A stretch of DNA of 64,000 nt, from assembly GCA_951394045.1 (NCBI GenBank), contig OX596001.1, positions 1,240,001 through 1,304,000 of the forward strand. The letters are read 5' to 3'. The position numbers and the translations under genes are program-made. Below, in pieces: positions 1 to 9,069 of the stretch (position 1 is its first letter; each line of letters begins with the position of its first letter). Below the pieces are notes generated by a model. It had not been told where the DNA came from and ran no database searches. It saw only the letters and a list, made by a program, of their open reading frames with translations. The stretch comes from Nitzschia sp. DOCU1. Its lineage: Eukaryota; Bacillariophyta; Bacillariophyceae; Bacillariales; Bacillariaceae.

Positions 1-287
1 CAACGGCCGCAACAGATGGAATGCCCGAACACAATACTAAGTAAATGTGTAGCACACATTCTACCAACGTCGACAAATAACGAAGGTCTGGGGCTGTAAT
101 TAAGAACAATTGGCGCAAGCTCCCCACAAATGAGACTGCCAGGCAACAAAAGGGCTCTACCAAAGGCACGCAGGGCACACCGAAGTCGAGTTGGCGCCAA
201 CTGCCGAAGCACAAAACGCAGAAAAACCCGTTCCACCAGCATTGTGAGGTGACCGTTGCAATGGCATTCCACAACTTTTGAAGCCAC

Positions 288-322
288 TGCCGTTGGAATG
301 GCCATCCATGCTTCCAACGGCA
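288..322. repeat. Perfect 11-bp inverted repeat
   Basis: TGCCGTTGGAA (288-298) and its exact reverse complement (312-322) are separated by 13 nt and could form a hairpin. The first 340 bases hold no supportable gene; nothing else was recognised there. Confidence 0.6.
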
Positions 323-343
323 TCCTCTCTCTACATCTAAATA

Positions 344-410
344 AGGTAGTAACAATTTTGGCACCCCCCTGCCAGAAATGTTACTACCTTTGAATAAGTA
401 TAGAGGAGAC
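344..410. repeat. Diverged remnant of the Gypsy-associated palindromic repeat
   Basis: The segment starts with GTAGTAACAATTTTGGCA, ends its palindrome with GTTACTAC at 388, and is followed by TATAGAGGAGACGTC. The same order (palindrome, then TATGAGGGGTGACGTC) occurs at 16075-16150 just upstream of the Gypsy gag gene. I infer a decayed solo fragment of that element's regulatory or LTR region. The left and right arms match with two mismatches over 19 nt. Confidence 0.55.
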
Positions 411-430
411 GTCCTGCCCCCGCCCGTCCT

Positions 431-590
431 CACCATCATTGTTGTGGCACCTCCATCATCGTCGTCATGATCATCTTTATCATCTTCTGCTTCATCATTA
501 TCATCATCGTCGTCCTCACCATCATTGTTGTCGCACCTTCATCATCGTCGTCATGATCTCTTCTGCTTCATCATTATCATGGCCATTGAC
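431..590. repeat. Trinucleotide-rich tandem repeat, ~87-bp unit, two copies
   Basis: CACCATCATTGTTGTGGCACC at 431 recurs with small changes at about 518, and both units are built from CAT/CGT triplets. It reads as a His-rich peptide in one frame, but this looks like low-complexity DNA, not a gene. Confidence 0.6.
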
Positions 591-642
591 ATCCTCCATT
601 GCTTCCTTTGCTCCATCCTTCCTCACTCACTTCCACTTACTC

Positions 643-841
643 GTCATTGTTTGCAAATACGCCTTCGCAATCTATGAGTATATTCAACGCTTCAACTGGA
701 AAGTTCCAAACAATTTCCACAAGACCATTGTGGAAGCAGATGGTGCCCCACCTCCAGTGGAAATGACGACGTTGATCATGAGGCTGAAGGAAATGTACCT
801 TGAATCAAAGGGGCGAAACGTAAATGGCATCCAAACATAAT
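643..841 (+). pseudogene. 3' fragment of a Ulp1-like protease gene (left copy)
   Basis: This stretch encodes the C-terminal tail of the protease found intact at 6297-8127: VCKYAFAIYEYIQRFNWKV and the final residues VNGIQT followed by a stop. Homology starts abruptly inside the exon with the catalytic cysteine, so the DCGIF motif and everything upstream are missing. Compared with the right copy, about 60 extra in-frame bases lie after KTI (735-797), giving the segment MTTLIMRLKEMY; the right copy may have lost them. The preceding CAT-rich repeat is fused in frame but is not part of the protease. Confidence 0.65.
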
Positions 842-1650
842 GATAGCAAAACCTAGCCCACCACAATCGCCTGTTGCTATCTACGTCCTGCCTGCCTACT
901 AGCTATTCTTCTTGCTGCTTTAATAGCATCCATTGAGTAGCCCCACAGCTGGGGACTCTGTTTGGTTTCTGCCGCAATGCTGCCGTTGCGCATGTCGAAC
1001 GCACAGCACCTCGCCGTGCTTTCACGACGTGTAGCCCCCCAGTCAGTTGCAGAGTTTTGCCTGGTTTTTGCCGCAATTCTTCCATTGCGCTCGATGGGCA
1101 CGCAGCGCAACATATCACCTTGTTTCCGCCGCAATCCTTCTGTCGCGCTCGCCGAAGGCGCACCACCATGTTTTTTCACCACATGTAGCCCCACAGTAGC
1201 AGAGGTTTGCCCGGTTTTTGCCGCCATTCTTTCAATGCGCAAATCAGCGCAACGGAAGACTTGCGGCAAAAACAGTTGCACATGACACAACTTTCTCCAC
1301 CACGTGTAGCCTCACCCACGCAAAGCAGCTGGTCATTCTGGCATGGTGTCATTATGACCCGCCCTGGTGCTTGATACCAACCAGCGGCTGCGGGTAAAGT
1401 TGCCCATAAAAAGCAACCGCGGGAAGGCGCGGTTGCATTTCAACCCCGGATGTGACAAATTTTCGTGATATCAACCGTAGTGTCCTGTTTGCAAACGGGA
1501 CACTACGCTCAATATCGCGCAAAATTGTCAAATCCGGGTTCCTAATCCCTCCGGGACCCTTTCCTCAAAGCTCAAATTGACCATGGTGATGACATTGCGG
1601 TCCTCGAATCTGACGGCCTCCTTCAGTGGAACAAGCCTTGAGGAGGTTGC
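646..1650. repeat. ~1 kb direct repeat, left copy
   Basis: It matches 7998-9030 in the same orientation almost base for base, with small indels. It covers the protease 3' end, a GC-rich segment of short internal repeats (motifs such as TTGCCGCAATTCTTCC), and a ~100-bp hairpin. Differences from the right copy: one unit instead of two of a 157-bp subrepeat, and 31 bp at 1287-1317 where the right copy carries telomere-like repeats. Confidence 0.9.
1441..1540. repeat. ~100-bp imperfect palindrome, left copy (MITE-like)
   Basis: CAACCCCGGATGTGACAAAT at the left end pairs with the reverse complement of the right end, and the centre is a near-perfect TGTCC..GGACA palindrome around GTTTGCAAAC. The whole segment could fold into one hairpin. 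A better-preserved copy lies at 8841-8941. Confidence 0.7.
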
Positions 1651-1653
1651 AAC

Positions 1654-1812
1654 ATGGACTGGCTGGAGGAGCTAGCAGCCGATCAGGATCTTAATCAACT
1701 CGCCAGGCTTCTCAACACGCCCCACAGGAAGAACAAGAAGTTCCTGGAGGATGGCCGAGACGATCTCGATGGCGACGAAGATGACGCCCCAGACTTTGAT
1801 GACGATGGCTAG
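1654..1812 (+). CDS. Small acidic protein or exon, 52 codons
   Basis: ATG at 1654 opens MDWLEELAADQDLNQLARLL and closes after the acidic run DDAPDFDDDG. A same-frame reading upstream (IDHGDDIAVLESDGLLQWNK) is separated by an in-frame TGA at 1639-1641, and the same reading with its TGA is present at 8960-9021. This may be the last part of a broken longer acidic protein. No family was recognised. Confidence 0.3.
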   Translation: MDWLEELAADQDLNQLARLLNTPHRKNKKFLEDGRDDLDGDEDDAPDFDDDG

Positions 1813-1955
1813 GGCTATTGCACCGTCTCTCCCCCCAACACTACTGCACATCGGGCTTCTACTACTACCGGCATGTCGCTCCAGGATGCTGACCCGGCGA
1901 CCCCCAAGAGCTCCAATCGGTGAAATGCGAAAGTGGTTCTCACCAAATTGGATTC

Positions 1956-2453
1956 ATGCCGTTGGTGCTCGAGTCGGAACGAACCGCTTGGGAAGCATAT
2001 TCTGTTCAAAATTTCGATTCCACCTTTTCTACCTTGGACGAGCTTCCGGCGGAATATATTTGGCGCTACACTTCAATCGGCAAAATGTTAACAAGGCATT
2101 CCCCGAATAGTACCAAGATTCCAGTTGCTCGCTTGTGTGCTGCCATGGGGCACATTTATGCGCAAGCAGAACAATGGATTGATGCTAGAGATGCGTATCT
2201 AGATGCCTGTCAATGGTATCGTATGGAACGACAACGGCAACAAGGACTGTGTAAAGCATCTGAATACGACGATGATGCACTAACGGCCGCCATTCTGACC
2301 TGTCAACAAGAATTGTCTGATGTGGAGAAAGATTTGGAAGAGATTATGACTCATCATCTGGGTGTCGCAGCACCCGTTGCTTCGCCTTTGTTCGCATCAC
2401 TCGTAGCGCCACCACGAATGCCACAATCGCTACTACAAGCCAAGCCATGGTAG
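1956..2453 (+). CDS. TPR-like protein fragment, 165 codons
   Basis: From ATG 1956 the frame is open to TAG at 2451. The central part, ARLCAAMGHIYAQAEQWIDARDAYLDACQWY, has the helix-turn-helix spacing and small/aromatic residues of a tetratricopeptide repeat; a second helix pair (AAILTCQQELSDVEKDLEEIM) follows. The N terminus may come from an upstream exon, because the frame stays open before the ATG. It resembles in style the TPR region of the 745-residue protein at 40399, but I cannot show that the two are related. Probably a gene fragment; function unknown. Confidence 0.4.
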   Translation: MPLVLESERTAWEAYSVQNFDSTFSTLDELPAEYIWRYTSIGKMLTRHSPNSTKIPVARLCAAMGHIYAQAEQWIDARDAYLDACQWYRMERQRQQGLCKASEYDDDALTAAILTCQQELSDVEKDLEEIMTHHLGVAAPVASPLFASLVAPPRMPQSLLQAKPW

Positions 2454-3050
2454 CTGAAGGCCCTGGGCTTGCTCAATACAACAACAACAACTTTTATTTG
2501 AAAACTTTTTGCAGAATTCGGGGGCACGAGGGCTAGAGCTCTGCTACCCACACTAGACACTACCTTTTGAAAAGAACTACACACGAGGTCAACAGCCAGC
2601 CTGCCCAGTCAACAATTACAACAAATACAGAATAAACTAAATCGTAGAATCAAATCAAATGCTAGAAAGATTTCTAGTAGTTAGTTATTTTCATGCCGAT
2701 TTCTTGCTCCATCGATTGGGAACCATTCGTAACTCCGATAGCATTATTGTCTAGAAAGATGGTATCGTGGCCGAACAAGGTACCCAAGGAGCTGCTTGGA
2801 AGGAATAGATGTATACAGAGAAGTGCACCATGCAACTCCATGCCAATACGCGAGGAAAGGCTAGCCAAGAATGCATGACGGCCCAAAGAAAAGCGGAGAT
2901 ATACGACCGTATGTCTGTAGACAGACAACCAGTGGGAGCGTTTTTACGGCACCATCTAGATAGTACCATTGTAGTTGCCCCGCCGATTCCGCCTTGGCAT
3001 CCATCCCTCTACCCACAAGGAAAGGAAAACGGTCCTCGATTACACGACCC
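2454..3050. other. Intergenic, no supported gene
   Basis: Both strands hold only short open frames without family features. A small cluster of hydrophobic residues read on the minus strand (2674-2928) was judged to be chance. Confidence 0.5.
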
Positions 3051-3470
3051 TGAGCTCTTGGAGGCAGGAATAGCTTGAATAATCTCGTTTAGTTCAGCAC
3101 GATCGGCTGGATCGTAGGACATGGACGCACACACAATCTTGTCGCCTTGGATAGCTTACGTGGCAGACTTCGGCAGCGGCCAAGGCGCCTCATCTTTTCC
3201 AATCAACGGACAATCCATTAGACAGCGCAAACCAAACTGTTTGCCGACGTGCTGGTGCTCATCTACCAGCAATGGGAAAGCTGCACCCGAGTGTTCAATG
3301 GGCAAATTGCCGGGGGTTTGAGGTGAGAGCGCCACGCGATTGAGGCCTTTGCGTTGGATTTCACAATAGTGGCCTTCGAATTCTCGAAGCGTCACAACGC
3401 TCGGACCCGTCGCAATAAAAAAGTAACTATCAATGGCCCTTGTCGCAAAAGTTTCTTGGAGTCAACCATA
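3050..3470 (-). pseudogene. Peroxiredoxin-like (AhpC/TSA, thioredoxin-fold) remnant
   Basis: Read on the minus strand: PLIVTF, then after a break EFEGHYCEIQRKGLNRVALS, PQTPGN, AAFPLLVDEHQHVGKQFGL, a stop, then DKIVCASMSYDPADRAELNE and IIQAI. This order matches peroxiredoxin-like AhpC/TSA proteins: strand, redox helix, VAISPQTP loop, FP(L/V)LSD segment, FGL, C-terminal xDxxxRAE(P)xEIL. The stretch that should hold the WCxxC-type active site between PLIVTF and EFEGHY is missing, and there is a frame change and an in-frame stop at the TAC/TAG near 3156. I infer a dead copy. The match is by pattern memory only. Confidence 0.45.
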
Positions 3471-3583
3471 ACACGATGACATTTTACGTCGACAAAAGCC
3501 GGGGGCTTCTGCCACACCTTTTCTGGCCGCTTTACAAATCCCTGATTCCTTGGCGGCCAGTGGTTCGCCACGATTGCAAATCT

Positions 3584-4060
3584 CTACCAATTTTGGAGTC
3601 GCCGCGATAACTTTGTAAACATAGTCATCCCAGACCTGATAGTATCTACGCCATTAGCCCATTTATATTGGAAGCGCAGCCGAATGACCAAAACTGGGGA
3701 CGGTGTATCGGGCACATTCTCCTTGTCTTCGTCCGACTTGCAAGGAAACGTTGCCCGGACGGAAACAACGATGACACGCACCCATTCGCCTTCGCGATTT
3801 CCACAGGCGCGGGTATTGTAATGATGGTGCTCCTCCTCCAAAGAGATATCGGTTTGTTCATCATCGTCAGCAACATCTCTCGGATGTTAGTTCCTTGCTT
3901 CCAATCAATGAGACGCTCCTCAAACTCCAGCATACCCATTTGTTTGTAGCGGGGGGCTTCGGATTCGCCGAGTTTGCTCCTCCACCGAATCGCCCCCCCC
4001 CACCCCCCCCCCCACCCCCCCCTTCTTTGGCAACGTGCTTGTTTCGTTCCAAGGTCTTAG
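3584..4060 (-). pseudogene. Unrecognised minus-strand coding remnant with poly-G/C run
   Basis: Several minus-strand frames look coding in turn: QMGMLEFEERLIDWKQGTN in one frame (3867-3939), and GEWVRVIVVSVR..PSPVLVIRLRFQYKWANGVDTI in another (3640-3790). They cannot be joined without frameshifts. At 3990-4022 a C-rich run reads as poly-Gly. It may be the continuation of the Lys-rich ORF just upstream on the same strand. No family was recognised. Confidence 0.25.
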
Positions 4061-4101
4061 GCAGGCGGGCCTTTTCTTCTTCTTTTCTTTTTGTGCTTCT
4101 A

Positions 4102-4473
4102 CTAGCTTTTCTTGGCGAAATTCGCAGTCGATACACTGGCTTCTAGTTCCCTAATCGCCTTGACCTTGCTGTAGGGTATGGGTGGACGACTTCGCTTCTT
4201 TATAGCCTGTGGCTCATTCTGGGTAGTCTTGAGACACTTTTTGCCTTGACCATTCTTCTTTTTCTTGGCCTTCTTGTCAGAGGCTGATGTTGGGTAGACA
4301 CATCGTCTGTACCAGTGTTCTTCGTCTTCACCCGGAGAGTCTTCTTTGGATGCAGCATCGTCGTCGTCCTCTTCGTCGTCTCCATCTCGTTTGCGTTTGG
4401 CAGACTCTTCCTTTCTGGTCTGTCGACAATTTTCCATGGATGGACTCGACGTGGAAGAATCATGAGATGCCAT
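4102..4473 (-). CDS. Charged nuclear-type hypothetical protein, 123 codons
   Basis: From ATG 4473 the protein starts MASHDSSTSSPSMENCR, has an acidic block (DGDDEEDDDDAASKED), the segment EHWYRRCVYPTSASDKK, then a Lys-rich block and RPPIPYSKVKAIRELE. The acidic/basic alternation is typical of nuclear proteins. It lies on the same strand as the PHD-finger remnant at 4638-4943 and may belong to one gene with it, split by introns or decay. No enzymatic motif is visible. Confidence 0.4.
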   Translation of the reverse strand: MASHDSSTSSPSMENCRQTRKEESAKRKRDGDDEEDDDDAASKEDSPGEDEEHWYRRCVYPTSASDKKAKKKKNGQGKKCLKTTQNEPQAIKKRSRPPIPYSKVKAIRELEASVSTANFAKKS

Positions 4474-4637
4474 TTCCAATTTTTTACTAGACAAATATGA
4501 CAAAGAATACGACTGGGGCCAATGACTTTCTTTAGCGTGCGCGGGAATTCGTCGTCCTCGTCCTCTTCTGCTTCGTCCTTTTCAAGTCATCATCGCCCGG
4601 GTGGCAGGAAGGAAAATGAAACCATCCTTCCCACGAT

Positions 4638-4943
4638 TCACACTGTTTCGTTGCATTCAAAACAAACGCTCTTCTTCGGCTTCTTCTGTTGCGCCCATTT
4701 TTTCCTTGTATGCCTTTTTCGTTGATGACTTTTTCTTGCTCGACGCTGGAGTGGTAGCAGTTTTGCTACTATCGGTACTGGAGTTCTTGCCTTCGATGAA
4801 AAACGTTGTCCCAAATACCAGGGATCGTCATCTTTTTCAAGAGAGTCTCGACTTGATCCCTTGGGGACACAACCATTGCAACAGACAACATCCCCAGCAC
4901 CACCACAAAGTAGGCAATAACACGTGCTTCCATCATGACCCAA
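4638..4943 (-). pseudogene. PHD-finger protein remnant
   Basis: The segment CLLCGGAGDVVCCNGC has the exact spacing of the first two metal ligand pairs of a PHD finger (Cx2C, seven residues, Cx3C, with the usual GG-D/E and CC). Further on, DDDPWY resembles the conserved Trp step before the last ligands, but the expected Cys pair there is absent and the His-x2-Cys pair cannot be found. A basic tail (RRARKSHQRKRHTRKKWAQQ) follows. PHD fingers read histone H3 tails in chromatin proteins. I infer a decayed or heavily intron-split gene on the minus strand between 5.6 and 4.1 kb. Confidence 0.45.
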
Positions 4944-5091
4944 TGACTAAGAGGAAGGAACAAGGACTGGAGCTGGGGCTTCTCCCTTTGTTACACTGCG
5001 GGATTGACGACGTGAGGCAATACTTGTAAACGAGGGACTCGATTGGGACAAGGGCTCAACAATCGGCCTCCCATTTCAATTGTGACTTTCA

Positions 5092-5560
5092 TCATCGATG
5101 GTTTTCCTTTACTTTTGCGTCTCCTCCTTCCACCTTTGCCACTAGATTAGCCATTTTGATGGCAGTGCTAAGAGAAGTCGACCTTGGAGATTCTCGCTGA
5201 GATCGGAGAGCACGTTCCGAAATGGAAGGCACCAGAGTGGGGGCTGAGGACAAGGCACATTCCTTGATGCTGCTTTTGGGCTCACTTTTCGGGGAGGGGG
5301 TTCCAGCGGTAGGTGAACTGGCAACGGCATAAGGATCTGACTCCACTTGACCAGGAATGGACCTAGACGTCGGCAATCCTTTTCCTCGCCGCTTAGCAAT
5401 ACCGATCCAAACCCTCCTTGTCTGGATTAGATCCTTTGACTCCGGTCCCACATAGGGAGGCATTGTCCGCGCCGTACGTAACCGCAGTTGGATCATTCGC
5501 GCAAGTATTCTTCTGTTTCTGCCATTACACATACGTTCATCAAGACATTGTCCTCCATTT
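5092..5560 (-). other. Unrecognised minus-strand open frame
   Basis: An open frame reads MCNGRNRRILARMIQLRLR near the start and continues with Ser/Pro/Lys-rich sequence (PTAGTPSPKSEPKSSIKE). It is upstream of the PHD remnant on the same strand and could be its N-terminal exon. No domain was recognised. Confidence 0.25.
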
Positions 5561-5924
5561 CCTCGATTGACGTTGCAACAACAAGAGCAACAATATGGAT
5601 CAAAGCCATCCTCGTCGGGGCGAGAACCTATCGTCAAACCATTTTTGGATATCTAGCGAGCACCTGCAAATTTTGATGTGCGCGAAGCCCAAAGATTCCG
5701 GAGAATCTTCTGGCGGAGGTGCTCGAGGCCGGCCGTTAAGTACAAAATTGCCCCCTTCGGGCGAACACAACCGAACCCAAACGTTTGCCCACATTTTCTG
5801 CTCATCAAGGTAACTGCGAACGATCATTAGATGTCCATCGGTTCATCGTCGTCTTGTTTCAACGACAGCACTTGTCTACGTTTCCGGCACTCAGTACCAT
5901 GGCTTCGGCCAACACCATAGACAC

Positions 5925-6158
5925 ACGCTCTGCGCGTTACCTAGCGGCTGCAAAGCACAGTCTGTCTGCCTGGCAACAAAGAGTGCTCAAATTGTCTGTT
6001 CCGGCCGCCAAATGTGATGTGCACGCTCTGCGCGTTACCTAGCGGCTGCAAAGCACAGTCTGTCTGCCTGGCAACAAAGAGTGCTCAAATTGTCTGTTCC
6101 CGCCGCCAAATGTGATGTGCACGCTCTGCGTGTTACCTAGCGGCTGCAAAGCACAGTC
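5925..6158. repeat. 98-bp tandem repeat, ~2.4 copies
   Basis: ACGCTCTGCGCGTTACC starts at 5925, 6023 and 6121 (third copy with one change), and the intervening sequences (CTAGCGGCTGCAAAGCACAG and so on) are nearly identical. It lies just upstream of the protease gene, in its promoter or 5' UTR region. Confidence 0.9.
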
Positions 6159-6296
6159 TCTTTGTTGCTGTGTCAAGTCGGTTCCTGCCGCAAGGAAACA
6201 ACCGCGCCACACCGCATCATTAGATACCTCACTATTATATACCCTTTTGTGATTCCAGCAGCCCTTTTCTTTGCAATTCAACCCCCCACCAGCAAA

Positions 6297-8127
6297 ATGG
6301 GACGAGGAAAAAGAGATCCTCCATACGGCCACAGCCGTGGAGGAGTGCCCAAAAGACTGAAGTCTCACGATAACAGGTATGGTCCTGGGTCCCAAGGGGA
6401 GCAAGGGGACTAAGATCCCTACAATGGCAGGTGTGCTGTTGTTGGAGGCAGCCCTGGACATCGTGGGGGCGGTGGTGGCCGCGGCGGATGGTCCCCCGAT
6501 CACCGGCGCGGTCGTGGGTATCCCAATAATGGGCGCGGTCGTGGGTATCCCAATATCGGGCACGGTCATCGAATCGACGAAACACAGACCCTGAAAATGA
6601 CAAGTTTGAGGCTCCGAGAAGGCTTCAGGAGGAGTTGCTTGACCTGACTACTCTCAAAGAGCGCTGGGAACGATTCCGGGCTTCATCCAAAGAGGAGCAG
6701 CTGGGTCTGTTTCTACCTGGATTGGAGAGCTACCCAAATCAGATGAGTCTTTCCTCCGTACCTACCCAGAATCCCCCAGAAAAATTGGCAGAACAAATGG
6801 AGCTTACCGTGAAAGAATTGCTGGCGGGGAAGGCAAACGATGATGATGCCTCTGACGATTTGGTTGAATCTGATGATGATAAATATTTTATGAAGGAAAC
6901 CTATGAGGTAAAGGAAAACGAGGGTCAAGAAGATGAAAAGTTCATTCGTGGCCTTTTATATTTTCCACCTCTCTGGCTTGGATTTACGGTCAGTGCTCAA
7001 GAGAGGCAGAACAACCCGAATTACTGTTGGTGCCCATGTCGGGGTCTTCATTTGCGAGAAAGTGGAGAGCCTTTTGCAACATCAATGAACGTGACGATAT
7101 CCTTGGGGACTTGTTCCGTTGCCCCAAGGGACAACAAAACGTGAGTGATCCTTCTTGGCTCGTGTACCCACTCGTTGCTTGCGATGTGAATGAGATAGAG
7201 GTGGCTGGGAAGGGACTCAGTGAGGCTGCCGCGGCTACAGAGAAAGTGCTGGATCCATCACTTGGTTTGTCTGACGTTGATGTTCCACACCAACGCGGCC
7301 GACGTTACAGGGCTGTGATTCTTCAAAGTGACGTTTTGAGTCTCAAACCGAAAGCATGGGTCAAAGAGTCAGTGATAGATTTTTGGATGCTGTGGTAGGT
7401 ATGGGCGCTCGGCACTCAATGGTGTAGTTGGTGTCCCCGTGCATCTCAATCGATTCCATGCTATAGGATATCTCGAAACGACACGAGGTGGGATGCCAAG
7501 CATCATTTCTTTTCCTCCTCTTTCTATACGCGGTTAGTAGAATATGGCCCGGAAGATGTTGCATCTTGGACGGCAAACAAGAGGTGGGAAATGGAGGTTT
7601 TTAAGAAGGTGCTCATTTTTGTTCCCACCGTCAGGGAGTCACACTGGTCTCTCTGTGTGATCGTCAATCCGGGTGCTCTTGTTGACGCGGGCACAAGGGA
7701 ACATAAGCAGGATGACCCTCAGTCCTGTATGATCTTCATGGACTCGCTCCGCAACTTTCATGACAGGGACCAGGTTGCAAGGGACATCCGCAAATGGCTA
7801 AACCACGAATTACAACGGAAGAACCAGGAGAAAAGGCAGCTATTTGTTGAGACTAACTTCCCACTCTTCAGTCCAGAAGGTAAGGGAATACATTAGGTGG
7901 TGGAATTGACCGTTGCTATGCTCCTACTGAACTTGCCCGTTTGCTTTTGGCGGTTCCCAGTGCCTCGTCAATATAACAACTACGACTGCGGCATTTTTGT
8001 TTGCAAGTACGCCTTCGCAATCTATGAGTATATTCAACGCTTCAACTGGAAAGTTCCAAACAATTTCCACAAGACCATTGCGGACCTCGAATCAAAGGGG
8101 CGAGACGTAAATGGCATCCAAACATAA
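6297..8127 (+). CDS. Ulp1/SENP-like cysteine protease (C48 family), intron-containing
   Basis: Ulp1-type proteases remove SUMO-like modifiers. The catalytic part is clear: VILQSDVLSLKPKAWVKESV, FSSSFYTRLVEYGPEDVASW, His in ESHWSLCVI, Asp in CMIFMDSLRN, Gln in VPRQYNNY and Cys in DCGIFVC. Two introns restore it exactly: 7395-7466 (72 nt) joins ..FWML-W-ISRNDTRW.., and 7880-7960 (81 nt) joins FSPE-V-PRQYNNYDCG. The stop is at 8125-8127. ATG 6297 opens an Arg/Gly-rich N terminus (MGRGKRDPPYGHSRGG, then GRGRGYPNNGRGRGYPN), and an acidic segment follows near 6835-6930. Frame changes at about 6410, 6590 and 6990 need further introns (a plausible one starts GTCAGT near 6988) or are mutations, so the exact start is uncertain. 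Its 3' end is duplicated at 643-841. C48 proteases also occur inside some DNA transposons, so a mobile origin is possible. Confidence 0.75.
6504..6567. repeat. 27-bp tandem repeat in the RGG-coding part
   Basis: GGCGCGGTCGTGGGTATCCC recurs with 27-bp spacing, about 2.3 copies, keeping the frame and encoding repeats of GRGRGYPN. Confidence 0.75.
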
Positions 8128-8699
8128 TGATAGCAAAACCTAGCCCACCACAATCGCCTGTTGCTATCTACGTCCTGCCTGCCTACTAGCTATTCTTCTT
8201 GCTGCTTTAATAGCATCCATTGAGTAGCCCCACAGCTGCCGTTGCGCATGTCGAACGCGCAGCACCTCGCCGTGCTTTCACGACGTGTAGCCCCCCAGTC
8301 AGTTGCAGAGTTTTGCCTGGTTTTTGCCGCAATTCTTCCATTGCGCTCGATCGGCGCGCAGCGCAACATATCACCTGGTTTCCGCCGCAATGCTGCCGTT
8401 GCGCATGTCGAACGCACAGCACCTCGCCGTGCTTTCACGACGTGTAGCCCCCCAGTCAGTTGCAGAGTTTTGCCTGGTTTTCGCCGCAATTCTTCCATTG
8501 CGCTCGATCAGGGCGCAGCGCAACATTTCACCTGGTTTCCACCGCAATCCTTCTGTGGCGCTCGCGGAACGCGCACCACCATGTTTTTTCACCACATGTA
8601 GCCCCACAGTAGCAGAGGTTTGCCCGGTTTTTGCCGCCATTCTTTCAATGCGCAAATCAGAGCAAAGGAAGACTTGGGGCAAAAACAGTTGCACATGAC

Positions 8700-8713
8700 T
8701 GTTAGGGTTAGGG
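8700..8713. repeat. Short telomere-like insertion (TTAGGG)2
   Basis: TGTTAGGGTTAGGG sits between CACATGAC and ACGCAAAGCAG. In the left copy these same flanks enclose 31 unrelated bp (1287-1317). The right copy therefore has a deletion filled by telomere repeat sequence. Confidence 0.75.
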
Positions 8714-8840
8714 ACGCAAAGCAGCTGGTCATTCTGGCATGGTGTCATTATGACCCGCCCTGGTGCTTGATACCAACCAGCGGCTGCGGGTAAAGTTGCC
8801 CATAAAAAGCAACCGCGGGAAGGCGCGCGCGGTTGCATTT

Positions 8841-8941
8841 CAACCCCGGATGTGACAAATTTTCGTGATATCAACCGTAGTGTCCCGTTTGCAAACGGGA
8901 CACCACGCTGGATATCGCGCAAAATCGTCACATCCGGGGTT
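8841..8941. repeat. ~101-bp hairpin-forming palindrome, right copy (MITE-like)
   Basis: The ends AACCCCGGATGTGAC and GTCACATCCGGGGTT are exact reverse complements. The centre GTGTCCCGTTTGC / GCAAACGGGACAC is a perfect 24-bp palindrome, and most positions between pair as well. No flanking target duplication could be identified with confidence. Confidence 0.8.
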
Positions 8942-9069
8942 ACCCTTTCCTCAAAGCACAGATTGACCATGGTGATGACATTACGGTATCTGACAGCCTC
9001 CTTCAGTGGAACAAGCCTTGAGGAGGTTGCTAGTTGGATGAGAGAGCACGGTCATGAACTATCATACAT

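Larger units (their letters stand above)
7998..9030. repeat. ~1 kb direct repeat, right copy
   Basis: Same content and orientation as 646-1650. It begins inside the last protease exon and ends at about GGAACAAGCCTTGAGGAGG. It contains a 157-bp subrepeat in two copies starting at 8235 and 8392 (GCTGCCGTTGCGCATGTCG), where the left copy has one. Confidence 0.9.

Noticed and set aside
439..640. His-rich protein MLWHLHHRRHDHLYHLL
   Set aside because: It is a translated CAT-rich tandem repeat fused by chance to the protease fragment.
962..1285. Protein-coding gene in the GC-rich part of the 1-kb duplicate
   Set aside because: Open frames exist on both strands and in several frames at once, as expected from GC-rich repeats; no family features and no agreement between the two copies.
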